Of a stretch of DNA of 64,000 bases, positions 53,018 through 64,000 are shown one piece after another. A model generated the notes under the pieces. The model ran no database searches, had not been told where the DNA came from, and saw only the letters and a list, made by a program, of their open reading frames with translations. The stretch's first letter is position 1. Each line of letters starts with the position of its first letter. Both the position numbers and the translations under genes were made by a program. Source of the DNA: Strongylocentrotus droebachiensis (lineage: Eukaryota > Echinodermata > Echinoidea > Camarodonta > Strongylocentrotidae); NCBI GenBank assembly GCA_035222895.1, contig JAVYIG010000879.1:186001-250000 (forward strand), given 5' to 3'.

Positions 53018-55180
53018 AGGATAGAGGGAAGAAGAGAATGATATCTAATTAAAAAAAAACGTATTAAATCAAATCTTTTATAGTAAAGTTATTGCATTTT
53101 GTAAAATAAATTAAGGTAAGCTTTGATTTATTAATCTATCTATCAAAGTATCTTCTCCCAGCTTGGAGGGTGACTACAACCCTTTTCCCACACATCTCTG
53201 TTCTATGCCATTCTACTACGCTCTTGCAGTGTCATTTCACCCTATATCTTGTTCCTTTCTTATTTTCCCTCTTAGTCTGGAACCTTCTTCTTGTCCTTCT
53301 AAAAAAGAAATTCTTCTTTCAAAATACTCTCACATCTTTTAATGTGACTTGTTTAGCTATTGATAATATGTGTTTTGTAACTAAAGGGTATGTAGGCTAT
53401 ATATGTGTACGATTGATTTCCAAAGCGTTATTCTGGTTGGACTGTATACAATAGCCTGCAGTAGGCGAAAAGTATTATTGTATGGCAGCTGAAGAATGTA
53501 AAAACGATTGTTCATCGATAAGATGTATTTTTTTTTCAGCGTCATCAGGGCAATATTCTGTGAACAAGAATAGATTTTCATAAATATTTCATCAGAGCAA
53601 TTTATCACCAAAGAAAAGGCAACCAAATTTGTCATTAGTAAAGGGTTTTACCTGCTGATGGAAGTGTTTGAGAGTTTTGTTTTCGAATAACGGTTGGCAC
53701 AATAATAAGATCAAATATGATATGAATCAATAAGACCTGAATAATTTCGATGTCTATTTTTGGTACATTGCTTCGAACCTTATGCTGTATAATGAGTTTT
53801 ATCACTTTTTACTTTTTGTAATTTCTGCTTGTGAAGAGACACGTTTCTTTATGGCTTTACTTTTTAGATAATGTTGTATACATTAAGAGCCAGTAAATAA
53901 TTCTATACGTATGCCAGGCATATTATGTGCAATAATAAGTCAATAAATCCCAAGCAAAAAACATGTACTCCAACAAGATGATCTAATGATCTCACAAATC
54001 GGTAATACTCAAGGTGTTTTAGTCCTAACTGGATTGGACAACCCGGAAATCAGCGCATTAAAATACATCCACTTTGATCTATAAAACATCCGGAATTTAT
54101 AGCGACCTTCCTCTTACATTTCGCTGCTTTTTCATAATAACATTCAAGGTAAATGAGATGACAAATAATTGTTACAGAAAATCACTATGAAAAGTGTTTT
54201 TTTTTGTCATGTTTGTTTCTTCAACGAGGTGGGGTGGGGGCATATTTTCGGACAAGTTCCCTCTCTCACGGCCAGAGAATCATGGACACGACACTGCCTT
54301 TTATTTCATACAATAGGTTATTTATAGATACATCATTTATCTGACTATCTATCTTCGACTCTTTCTCACAAAGCTTAGAAATATCTAAAGAAAAGAAATC
54401 GATTTCCTTATTTCTTCCCTTTAAATTTGATACAGTGAGGATAAAACACAGCCCTGGAACGTAAATTTTTCCAAATTCAATAACTGAATAACAAAAAATA
54501 TATAAACGTAAGATATAATACAATATATATATACAAACAATAATAAATTTATGTCAAATACATATATACATAACGAAACTCAATATTTATATAACATATT
54601 ATTATAAATTTAAAGTATTATCCGAACGATCTGTGGAAAAAATGCGTCGAAGAATCTTACTTTTATTATTTAGTGTTACCGTTCTACATACATGTTAATA
54701 CGCCAAAAAATATTTCTAAAATGGAAAGTCAAAGGGAAAACAGACTTCTTCTGCTAGACAGGTAACCTTGACCTAATGATACATATGGATTTTGTCATCT
54801 TACAGATCTCATACATTTAATAACAATTTGTTTTCAATCCAGCTGCTCTAAGAAAAAAGACATTTCACGAAATCTACGACCTTGAACGACTCCATAATAC
54901 ATTCAAAGTTTTACATTCAATTGAACCATCAACAAAATTTGCAACAAAATGAATCCTGCCTTTTTTGAAAATCTGAATTACTTACGTTAAACGTTTTCCA
55001 CTCTCATGCAGAGAGCACAAAATGTGAAGAATAAAAAGCAAACGGTCGCTGTTGATGAGCCCCTGAATGCATCATCAGTAATATTTATGTACGCTCAGTG
55101 AATTAATCTGAAATCATTAACCTTTACTGTGCTAATGTGATTGTTCACAGTGTCTGCACATAAAGTATTTCATCTCGTAT
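53018..55180. other. Upstream of the first recognised TRPC exon, unassigned
   Basis: AT-rich DNA. A TRPC upstream exon or promoter may lie here but none is recognisable. An AT-rich patch with TATATATA lies near 54500-54600. Confidence 0.4.
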
Positions 55181-55183
55181 GTA

Positions 55184-55848
55184 CCGTGTGAGTAAAAAAA
55201 AAGTTTACAACCAGAAAATTGCTAATTATTTTTAAAATCATCTATGAAAAGTAAATTATTATACATCTTATGAAAGAGTGTTTTATCCCAAATCATTTGG
55301 TACCCTTTTTGTGTGGTATGTGTTCACGCTTGGATGAACAGGTGGCATTGTTTGCGAGAGTGCAAAATTCGACTTGCGCCAAAGTGATGCCTTCAGTATG
55401 TATTATGTTGGGATTAGCGGAGTGAGAGAATGGATTGAATGTATCAAATGAAATGCATTGCATATGTTTTTTGCAAAGGGCAAAGTCACACACACCTACA
55501 AACACGCGCACAAATGTTCGTTGATATTTGATATTCGATATTTGATATGTGTGGCATGTTTAATTTTGTAAGGGGTGCTATTTGGATCTGCAAAGACCGA
55601 ATTGATACCAAAATCCCGATTGTTTTATTCAAACATCACATAGGCAACTTTGGCGCAAGTCGATTTTTGCACTCTTGCAAACAATGTCTGCTGTTCATCC
55701 AAGCGTGAACACATACCACACAAAAATGGTACCAAATGATTTGGGATAAAACACTCTTTCATAAAACATATAACAGTGTAATGTTCATCGATGATTTGTT
55801 TAATAATTAGCAATTTTCTAGGTGTAAAATTTTGTTTGACTCACACTG
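55184..55848. mobile_element. Tc1/mariner-like fold-back MITE
   Basis: TA flanks at 55182-55183 and 55849-55850. Ends CCGTGTGAGT and ACTCACACTG are inverted. Arms of about 200 bp (55184-55385, about 55645-55848) are inverted copies, with an unrelated centre of about 260 bp. A third arm is at 27762-27955. No transposase. Confidence 0.82.
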
Positions 55849-56047
55849 TATAGAGTTAACGTTTAGTTCCCTCATTCCTCTCTGTAAACCAAAGTGTTAG
55901 TAGGTGTATTAACCAGTATTGTTCTTTAATACGAACCATAAGTTATGACGCGTTGTGCATACGGAATTATTATTCTCGTAGAAGTCACACTGATTGACGA
56001 CACCTTTAATTTGTCTGTTTTTAAAATGCTTGAACATTTAGTTTTCC
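55849..56047. other. Short unassigned spacer
   Basis: Between the fold-back MITE and the AAT microsatellite. Nothing recognised. Confidence 0.4.
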
Positions 56048-56165
56048 TAATAATAATAATAATAATAATAATAACAATAATAATAATGATGATAATTGTA
56101 ACAATAATTATAATAATAACGATAATAATAATAACACAAATTATAATAACAATGATTATATCAAC
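56048..56165 (+). repeat. AAT-type microsatellite, interrupted
   Basis: AATAATAAT repeats with AACAAT, GATGAT and ACGATA interruptions. The Ile-rich ORF over it is an artefact. Confidence 0.92.
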
Positions 56166-56675
56166 CTACTCGAATCTAAGCTCAATCAAAAACAATTCAT
56201 TAACCTTCATCATTACAAAAAATAACATTATACATCCCTTTTTAAAAAATCTGAATCGTATTTCGAGAGACTTTATTTTGTTCTTAATAAAATATGAACA
56301 AATAAATTCTCTAGAAAAAGAACAAAAAGAAAAAACGTACCCGGCCTTAAAATGTCACCTTTTGCTGTCACATGTATTGATGCATACCCTTCATGCATAA
56401 TACGGGAGAAGCACGATAATTCCGACTAGATTTCGAGTCTTAGGCTCCTAATGTTTCACGAAGAAACGAGGTACAAGACATTTTAAAGAACTCTCAATCA
56501 ATTCCTCATTTTGAAACCAACTTCCCCAGTATACATGTCACCGCTGTTTCCTCCGATCTAAATTGATAAATCAAATATCGCGGAGGGAAAAGGTTGGTAA
56601 ACAGGAAGAGTTGTTCTTAATCTTGTAGAAGACGTGAACATATGTATTGATCCTGAGTACATTCCCATATTCTTG

Positions 56676-56874
56676 CAGGGGCGGATCTAGCTTTTTGACA
56701 AAGGGGGGAGGGGGGGGGGGAGGGGGTTGACCCAGTGGCGGATCCAGGATTTTCCAAATATCGCGGCGTTTTACAGTTAACTTTTTGTTCTTCTTTTCCC
56801 CCTTTTTTTAATAACTTGGCCGCCCAAGGGGGGGGGGGGGGGTTAAACCGCCGAACCCCCTAGATCCGCCCCTG
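56676..56874. mobile_element. 199-bp MITE, CAGGGGCGGATCTAG termini, 5-bp flank duplication
   Basis: Left CAGGGGCGGATCTAG (56676-56690) and its exact complement (56860-56874). TCTTG lies directly outside on both sides (56671-56675, 56875-56879). G runs and a GGCCGCCCAAGGGG block are shared with 59118-59546. A second end-like motif, AGTGGCGGATCCAGG, lies inside near 56733. Confidence 0.85.
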
Positions 56875-57049
56875 TCTTGAAATGAAATATAGCTAGTTCG
56901 AACACTAGTTTTTGAGTGTGCAGATAGAGATTCTGTATTGGTAGATTATTATGGTTCCGCCTACTCCATGTGTAACTGTAACGATGCAAACCATGTCGAG
57001 AATGGCAATATTGACATTGGATAAGAAACCGCTGGTTATTATATGAGAC

Positions 57050-57225
57050 CAGGCGCGTACGCAGGGGGGGGGGGGGGTTTGGGGGGTTAAACACCCCCCT
57101 TTGGTAATTTTTTGTGTGTAAACCCCCCCCCAAAAAAACCTAAAACCCCCCCCTTTTGGATTTTTTTTTTTTTTTTATAAATGTTAAAACCCCCCCCCCT
57201 TGAAAAAATCCTGCGTACGCGCCTG
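57050..57225. mobile_element. 176-bp hAT-like MITE, 8-bp duplication
   Basis: Left CAGGCGCGTACGCAGG (57050-57065) and exact complement (57210-57225). TATGAGAC is repeated at 57042-57049 and 57226-57233. The interior is almost only G, C, T and A runs. Confidence 0.92.
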
Positions 57226-57233
57226 TATGAGAC

Positions 57234-59112
57234 AAAGTAACAACCCTGCTTGCTAGCGAATTATGTTCTTTGAGCTGATATTTAAAACGATAAATGTGAT
57301 TTTTAAAAGGAGATGCATATTTCAGCATAACGCGATTTTAAATTACCGTTTGTCTCTAAAACGAACCATCCTGCTTATTTTAGAATATCTGCATGTTTCT
57401 TTATCCATCTATTGTAATATCCTCTAAATTAGAGGATATTAAACACGATCGATGCTTTTTTTAATAGGAGATATATTATTAGATAAGAAATTACCAGCTG
57501 TATTTTTAGTGAAACGAATTGCTTGCTAGAATATCATGTTCGTTAAGCTGATTTATCTCAGCACAACGCGACATATTTCATGTCGAAGACATTATAATTA
57601 GTTTCCCGCCTTTACAACGTAAACAAATCGAAAGCAGGCGACAGCGGTCGAGATTGATTTGTCGTTTTCTTGACATTTCTGGAAGATTGCAATTTGGGAG
57701 ATGCTCCTTCAGGTTCAATGTCGACCTAGATAGCTACACCACACTTCTCTGTGGGTACATGTGGGTATGCCTTTTCATGTAACCTCGTGGTATGATTTCG
57801 AACCACCTATTTAAAATGTTTTGGACAACAAGATATATTTTTTTCTAAAGCAAATGACTGCGCAAATTATTTTGTACAGAATATATATATAAGCCAGAAA
57901 ATACCCCCCAATATATATTTTGGGGATTATTTGTGAGTTCCTTTCTTTTATTCCACAGACTCTCTTTGAAAAAGGCAATACAAATTAATGACGAAATGTA
58001 TTTTTAACACTAAATGTCGTTATTTTGTCATTTTCGCTGTTCAATACAACATGTACAACAGCTTGAGGCACACTTAAATGTACGTGCACATTTTAAGCAC
58101 TTTGTTTGTACTCCAAAATGATTAAAGTCAAGGCTGGCAGGAGCCCGGTGTTCTATTATATACTCTCCGGACTGCAAAGTCAAGTACGACACTAAGCGAA
58201 GGTTATTACATCATTTTCACATTTATAAATTCATAGTTTACATGCACATTTTAAAGAATGCCGTCTTCGTTGAATTTACTAAACATTATACAAACAAATT
58301 AAGAGTTAAGTTTTTGAAATACGTTTCAAACGCCTTTTCATTCTCATCTAGCGGGAGGAACTAAGAAAATAGTAATTTTGTACGTATAATTCTCTCATGT
58401 CTCATTCTTCTCTCATTCCGAATGACTCAATGAGTCATATCAATTTTTTTACATGCAGTCAATTGAAAAGAATGCACTAAAAAGAAGAGTTAAATGGGGA
58501 ATGGTCTATGGTAAAAGCTATACATTTTGTGAGTCATATTATATAGGCCCATTATGCCGCTTATAAACTATCTAATGGCAAACATAAAATTTGTAAAGCT
58601 TTTTTTTTCCTGATGAATTTCGAACAGAAAAAAAAGAAAGGACTCTTAAATGTCAATCATTTAATTTCCGGTTGAAATGACTTTTAAAGCGACACGTTGT
58701 CAACACATACATGAGCGTACTCTTCAGAATGTGTTGCTGGGAAACAAAGCTACCCACTTATTCTCGGATCATAAGAAATTCATTGACGCCTACAATACGC
58801 TTAGGAATAATACGAAATTTCGTGGAAAATGGTAATTTTCCACCGGATAATACCCATTGAATGACATGAATACATCATCGAAGTGCGACTCGGTCGTCTA
58901 TACTGCATACTGAATTTCATTAATCAAAAAAACTTGTAAGCATCAGTAATTCTGTGAATTGAAAAAAATTATAGTACGTGAATTTTTTTTATACTGCAAC
59001 ATGTTCAATGTCCTGTTTCGATGATTACGAAGAAGATGGCGTTGTTATCGGATTACTCTCGGAGTATAATGATGGAAGAATTGATAAGATGAAATCACAA
59101 TTTTTTATGTTT
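57234..59112. other. Intergenic, unassigned
   Basis: AT-rich. Short local palindromes such as AATATCCTCTAAATTAGAGGATATT lie near 57416-57440 (described here only as a 25-bp palindrome). No gene recognised. Confidence 0.4.
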
Positions 59113-59117
59113 AAGAG

Positions 59118-59546
59118 CAGGGGCGGATCTAGCTTTTTGCTAAGGGGGGGGGTCGACCAAAATAATGACGATGCGGGGCATCGTCCACGAGCCGCGAAGC
59201 GGCGAGCCGATTTTTTTTGGGGTGTTTATTTGAACCCCGTAAATGATGTTTTCCTGGCATCTATTAACACAATGGAGACCATAAAAAGCAGTGCATGATA
59301 ACGTCTTTTTAAATTAAGTAACAGTTTAATACACAGTTATATCCAGAGTTATCATGTGTTTGGTTAAGTTACCAGATGAGTTGAATATCTTCTCACAATA
59401 TTTGCAGTTGAAAGGGTTTCTCTCTACAGCGTGCGTTCTTTTTTCTTTTTTTTTTTTTTTTTTTTTTTCCCTTTTTTTTTGTTGTTGGCCGCCCAAGGGG
59501 GGGGGGGGGGTTTAAACCCCCTAAACCCCCCGTAGATCCGCGCCTG
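59118..59546. mobile_element. 429-bp MITE, same family as 56676-56874, 5-bp flank duplication
   Basis: Left CAGGGGCGGATCTAG (59118-59132), right GTAGATCCGCGCCTG (59532-59546) with two mismatches. AAGAG is repeated at 59113-59117 and 59547-59551. Inside are GCCGCGAAGCGGCGAG, a long T run and the GGCCGCCCAAGGGG block. Confidence 0.85.
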
Positions 59547-59551
59547 AAGAG

Positions 59552-59916
59552 CGTTACCCTAGTAATTATTTTGTAACTATCTAAATTTTTGCATGCGTCA
59601 GCTAAGAAGCAAAATCATGCCCACACTCGAGTGAAATTCATAGAACCAATACGTATACTAGTCGTCTAAATCCCTTGATGACTCGGTAACATTGCCTTAG
59701 ATTCTGAAACAAAAACCGAGATTTAGCTCATGCTGCAAACATAATTTTAAACCTTTCGGCTTTAGGTCAGTAAGGAATCCCATGACTTTTACAAGCCGAT
59801 CGCCTGTCTGATTATCAAGATATTTATGATTGAAAATCGAAATTTCATTTTTCCTTTTCCAAACGGTTTTTATAACACTACAGTCTATTGGGAAAAATGA
59901 GTATGGAAAAACCGGT
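59552..59916. other. Intergenic, unassigned
   Basis: No feature recognised. Confidence 0.4.
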
Positions 59917-60063
59917 CATTCAAAGATTTTTTTTCTTTTTTGAGGCACTTCATGATCATTTTGAAGCGCAATTTTGTTTAAGGCTTCAATATTACACCAT
60001 CTCCCAGACATTGAAAAAACGTAGGGCCATGCATCTCAGATTTAACATTGTTAAACGGTGCCT
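59917..60063 (+). repeat. Dispersed repeat shared with 47757-47886, copy 2
   Basis: Same words in the same order as copy 1, with an added GTTTAAGGCTTC segment. It may be a decayed DNA transposon. Confidence 0.72.
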
Positions 60064-61185
60064 TTAATATGTTGATGATGACTTTATAGTGATGCATGAA
60101 ACTTGTTTATTCTCCACAGCGTTCAAAAGCGCCCGGTTGAAGTCAATGTTCTAATTGACATTTCGCAAATCCTCCCGTGCAAAAAGTACTTTCGATCATT
60201 AAACAGGCGTGTAATGTAAGCCGACGGGGGCTGCACAATTTTTCATCCATCTTAATGTGAGTGCATCGTTTTGGAATGATGCATAAGGGTTTTTACACTT
60301 TTGGCATCAAGTTCGGATAATGCACATTTGCACATCAAAGGTTTTACCTCACAAAAGGCATGTTGAATATAAACTACGATGAAAGCAATATCAGTAATGT
60401 GTGGGAGATTAAAAGTGAGTCTAATTATGAATATACACAATAACTACAAAACGCATTTAGGAGTGTACACATTAATTGTCCACAAAGAGATCTTGGACAG
60501 AAAAATCGATATCAGATTTGCGATAGATTTTCTTCAAAAGAATCGTGAATAAAAGTAGGCGAGGAAAATTGCCTAGAGAGAGGGTCGAGTAGGCCAACTT
60601 AATCATGAGAATAAAAGTAAATTTGTCCTTCTTATCTATCTATTCTACGAGGAAATTACATTAATAGCAATGTAACTTTTTAAAGGTATTGCTCATGCTA
60701 TAAAATGTGACATTTTGACGAGTTATTAAAACATTTGGACGAGATACAATTACAACTTAGAGAAGGACTTTGATGCTTAGCGTTCGTGTTGTCCCATGTA
60801 CCCATATTGGTACATGTGCTTTGCTTTTCATCATGCTCATTGTCCGTGATTCTCACCAAGGTTGAGTTAATTTGTCGGATGAACATTTTCACATACTAGT
60901 AATACCATGTTACCATGATCCCCTATAAAGCTATTCAACGAGATCGCAGACATTTAAATCCTCAATATATTCAACATCACCTGCAAAAAATTAAAGTGGA
61001 ATCTTTGTAAAATCAAAAGGGCGTCAAACTAGGTATGGGCACAAGGTCTGACCTAGATAAGGCCGTCAAAAATTAATTATTCTGCTGGTAGGTGTACTAT
61101 CGTTCTTTGATCAACGTTTCCAGAGCAACAGAGATCATTATTTGTGGCTTATAATGACGTAAATATACGTACTTTTTGGTTGTCA
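60064..61185. other. Intergenic, unassigned
   Basis: AT-rich, with no gene or repeat boundary recognised. Confidence 0.4.
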
Positions 61186-61422
61186 TTATAAGTGGCGTAG
61201 GATGGTGTTTGTGGGTGTGTTCGTGTGCGTGCGTGTGCGTGTCAGAGTCATCTATACACAGATTTTATAGTTGGTGTGTATTCTTTTGTTTTGCGCTTGC
61301 CCAACAGAGCAGTATTCACCATTGTGCCCAACTCGAACAGGGTTGGCCAAATTGTCCTAATCAATGGCATGTGTGTCCGGTGTGTGTGTGGGTGTGTGTG
61401 TGTGCGTGGGGGGGGGGGATTT
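61186..61422 (+). repeat. Two GT-rich tracts
   Basis: GTGTGCGTGC repeats near 61205-61245 and GTGTGTGGGTGTGTG with a following G run near 61378-61420. Confidence 0.85.
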
Positions 61423-62430
61423 GCTTGTCTGATATTTTCGGAAGTGTGCCCCTTACAGAATCCTATTTCCACCCTTGTCTGGAATTGGAGTGGAATGACA
61501 CCGTCTATACTCTTCTAGTAATGATCCCAAAGCACATCTCACATTGATGTATTGAATCCACGCTTTTGTAAGATAATGGGTTATACTCGTGTAGGTGTGA
61601 CTGTAAATTGAAGATCTTGTAAAGTCGATCACAATGGTAATGAGGTTTTGAAAGACCATCATGTTGAGATGATATTTATTCACCCTTTAATATGTACTTT
61701 GCATAAATTACAGCTGTGCTACATATCTTAAAATTACATTGTCAACTTATTCTTTCCTCCTTTGCTGATATTTCTTTCATTATAATTTTGTATGTAAAGT
61801 TGTGTATATAAAGAAGTTAGAGTCGTTTATAGACAGGACATGAAAACCTACAGAGAGCACTCTGCGTTATTCCTAAGCCTGTTGTGCATGTATGCCAATC
61901 GACACTCGTGGCAAACCAACGGATATTCCAGTTGGCTAATATGGCTCCTACACGGTTAATAATGGCTTTTGACAAATATATCATTCTTTAAATGATGAAT
62001 ATAACAGGACATTCGAAAGATAATTGTTAAAGATTAACATTAATGGAAATCATTCATAATTTTTTGAATTAATCACTTCATATCTCATGAAGATATGCTT
62101 TTCACACACACATCAGTAATTCAAAGATGAGTTCCCCCTATTTTGTCATTGTTGAGGCGTTGTGGTCAATTGGTCTAATTATTTGACTGCATGACAATGC
62201 TGTGGTCGTTGGTAATTGAAGGCATGGTACGGCATTTTTGACGTTTTCTCTTTTTTCGCCATTCGTGGGGATCGGTGCATGTCTCCCCTAAAAGCTACAC
62301 CAAACATCAATACGTCATAATCCCATATACCTATCATTTCTTTCATTATTATGATCTTTTTAACATCAGATTGAATGACTACAATGATGAAGATTATTGC
62401 GCATGACTGACTTTGGAAAATTAACATGAA
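61423..62430. other. Intergenic, unassigned
   Basis: No gene recognised. Near 62155-62215 a TTGTGGTCAATTGGTCTAAT segment is weakly A-box-like but has no good B box. Confidence 0.35.
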
Positions 62431-62703
62431 CAGTGGAGTAGCTACAGGGGCACATGGGCACAAGGGATCAGGGGTAAATGCCCTACCCCCGCTCAAAGAG
62501 ATAGAGAAAAAAAAGGAGTAACGTCAAGGAGAAGGGGAAAGCAACGCAATTTTTTTTTCTCGATCCTCTGTTATACCATTTCCCGATTCAATGGCCGCTA
62601 TTCTTTCGCATTTCATTTACTAATGAAAACCGACGCACCTCCCCCCTCGCCGAGACATTACTGTCCCCCCCCCCTCAATTGCTTGACCCACGCTAAGCCA
62701 CTG
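62431..62703. mobile_element. Possible hAT-like MITE
   Basis: CAGTGGAGTAGC at the left and GCTAAGCCACTG at the right form an imperfect inverted pair resembling CAGTGGCGTAGC-type hAT ends. C and A runs lie inside. No clear target duplication. Confidence 0.4.
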
Positions 62704-63389
62704 ATTATGATTATCAAATTGGTACTAATTTATTTGATGCAATATATAGTCTGGATAAAGCACCCAATTTATTACGATAATCACCAATTGCAACGATATG
62801 GTCTGGAGTTACGCATGAGAGGTCTTGCTAATTGATATAAGTGGTCTGACAATTAGAATTATCAAGCACGATAATTATTTGTTTGCCTCATCCTCATTTA
62901 TTGTATTTCTCCTATTGTTCACTCCTTCTAAAACACGAAACCGGCACTGTAAGAAAGAAATGAAATTGTTTTTCATTATAATCATATAAACCTGATTGAA
63001 GTATAATTGTTTTTGTTGTTGTTGTTGTTTTTGTTGAATACAATATCATTCTCTACTCGCTGACTCAAAATGTAATTCTGATATATTATATTGCGCCTTC
63101 TCATGCTTATTTCATTTCTAATGCGCATTTCTCTTTCCTCATCTTCTTCTAAACCCCACATGCAGCTCATCATTTTGTTTAATTTTCTGTACCCCGATCT
63201 CTCACTTCTATTTGGCATTGTCTACTCTTTGTATTATGACTGTGTCCGTCTATCTTTGTCATGTAAAATACTATCTAGTCTCGTTCTCGTCTCCGTTGGC
63301 ATCCCCCTCTTTCCCCCCTTTTTTGTAGTTCCTTTTGTAGGTACGGACTTGTTGATTTAATTAATCATTATGCCTATGGATCATTTGAG
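62704..63389. other. Intergenic, unassigned
   Basis: A TTG microsatellite lies near 63013-63037. The T/C-rich frame at 63091-63360 is not convincing as a gene. Confidence 0.4.
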
Positions 63390-63513
63390 GTGTCCACATT
63401 TGTACAAGCATTGCTTTTAAGTTTCCAATATGCATTTTTACATTTGTTGTAAATGTTTATAATAGATTTGTAATGTTTTGTTGGTAACATTAATAAATTG
63501 AAATTGAAACAGA
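63390..63513 (+). mobile_element. LINE 3' end with TTGAAA-type tail
   Basis: A T-rich sequence ends in TTAATAAATTGAAATTGAAA (63489-63508), like the other LINE tails here. No RT attached. Confidence 0.45.
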
Positions 63514-64000
63514 AATTGATAGGGTATGGTAAGCGTATGCATTCAGATAAAAGAATAGAATACATTGTGGACAAGAGTGATAGGCATTTTGTTAATTTGA
63601 CGCATTTTTATAGTTGATTTCATAGGCTATCACATTTTTTGTAGGGGGGGGGGGCATGAGACACAATAAATTCATAGTGTGCAATATTATATAGACAGTC
63701 ATGTAACAAGGAAAACACTAATGTTGCAACGCTATTTCCCTTTCATCCAAAAATATGATAAAGATATTATGTCGAATACGGTAAACGCTCTTGAAAAACA
63801 AGGCGAAAATACACAACTTCTGTGAAAACATTCCAAATTGTTTCTGTGTAGCATTATTCAAAGACAGTCATGCACTATTTACCTAAAGTCTAAAAAACTG
63901 ATTTCTTTGCGTTTTGTCATCATTTGACACGGGTCTTCATTAGCTGACGGAAAGGACTGCGTCGGCTATTTACGCTGCCTTTAACCTACCATGTGAATAT
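63514..64000. other. Right edge of the window, unassigned
   Basis: A G run lies at 63642-63653. No gene recognised. Confidence 0.4.

Noticed and set aside
56676..56874. Reading the 5-bp flank as a decayed 8-bp duplication
   Set aside because: Two independent insertions of this family both show exact 5-bp matches and no match beyond.
62155..62230. Possible SINE head
   Set aside because: A weak A-box-like segment without a credible B box or tail.

Overview
This window is animal nuclear DNA, AT-rich and full of introns. It most likely comes from a marine invertebrate deuterostome such as an echinoderm. The reasons are canonical GT-AG introns of about 0.3-7 kb, vertebrate-like FAF2 and TRPC proteins with diverged sequences, an unusual rhodopsin-type receptor, and a dense load of small non-autonomous DNA transposons, tRNA-derived SINEs and CR1/L2/Jockey-type LINE remnants. 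The species cannot be named from the sequence. Three host genes are supported exon by exon.

(1) FAF2 (UBXD8), plus strand, 546-16029, ten coding exons, 449 aa. It encodes the ER and lipid-droplet hairpin adaptor that recruits p97/VCP. (2) A two-exon, 299-aa rhodopsin-like 7TM receptor, minus strand, 28697-27008, with a degenerate DRY motif. (3) A TRPC3/6/7-type cation channel, minus strand, 53017-35012, thirteen coding exons, 1225 aa, with a long extra C-terminal tail. The three genes look functionally independent. FAF2 acts in ER protein quality control. The receptor and the channel could both belong to G-protein and phospholipase C signalling, but nothing in the sequence ties them together.

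Layout. 1-475 is the end of a DNA transposon that stops 70 bp before the FAF2 start codon. FAF2 introns hold a 1.8-kb fold-back hAT-like element, SINEs, several MITEs and a 10-copy 85-bp tandem array starting at the exon 4 splice donor. 16.9-27.0 kb is intergenic, with TTAA-flanked MITEs, two CACTA-type fold-back MITEs (one nested in a TTAA MITE) and LINE 3' ends. 28.9-31.8 kb is one 2.9-kb hAT-like element with exact terminal repeats and an exact 8-bp target duplication, made of three different tandem arrays. 35-53 kb is the TRPC gene; its 7-kb last intron carries a near full-length LINE (ORF1, then ORF2) and a fold-back minisatellite. 53-64 kb has no recognisable host exon and holds MITEs, microsatellites and a LINE 3' end.

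The items most worth following up are: the LINE whose ORF1 stop lies inside a zinc knuckle and whose ORF2 has no usable AUG; the composite hAT element that carries three satellite-like arrays; the long hairpin in FAF2 intron 1; a decayed duplicate of a TRPC exon with a preserved acceptor; and MITE families whose insertions can be read exactly from 2-, 3-, 4-, 5-, 6- and 8-bp target duplications. I did not find a clearly new multi-gene system.
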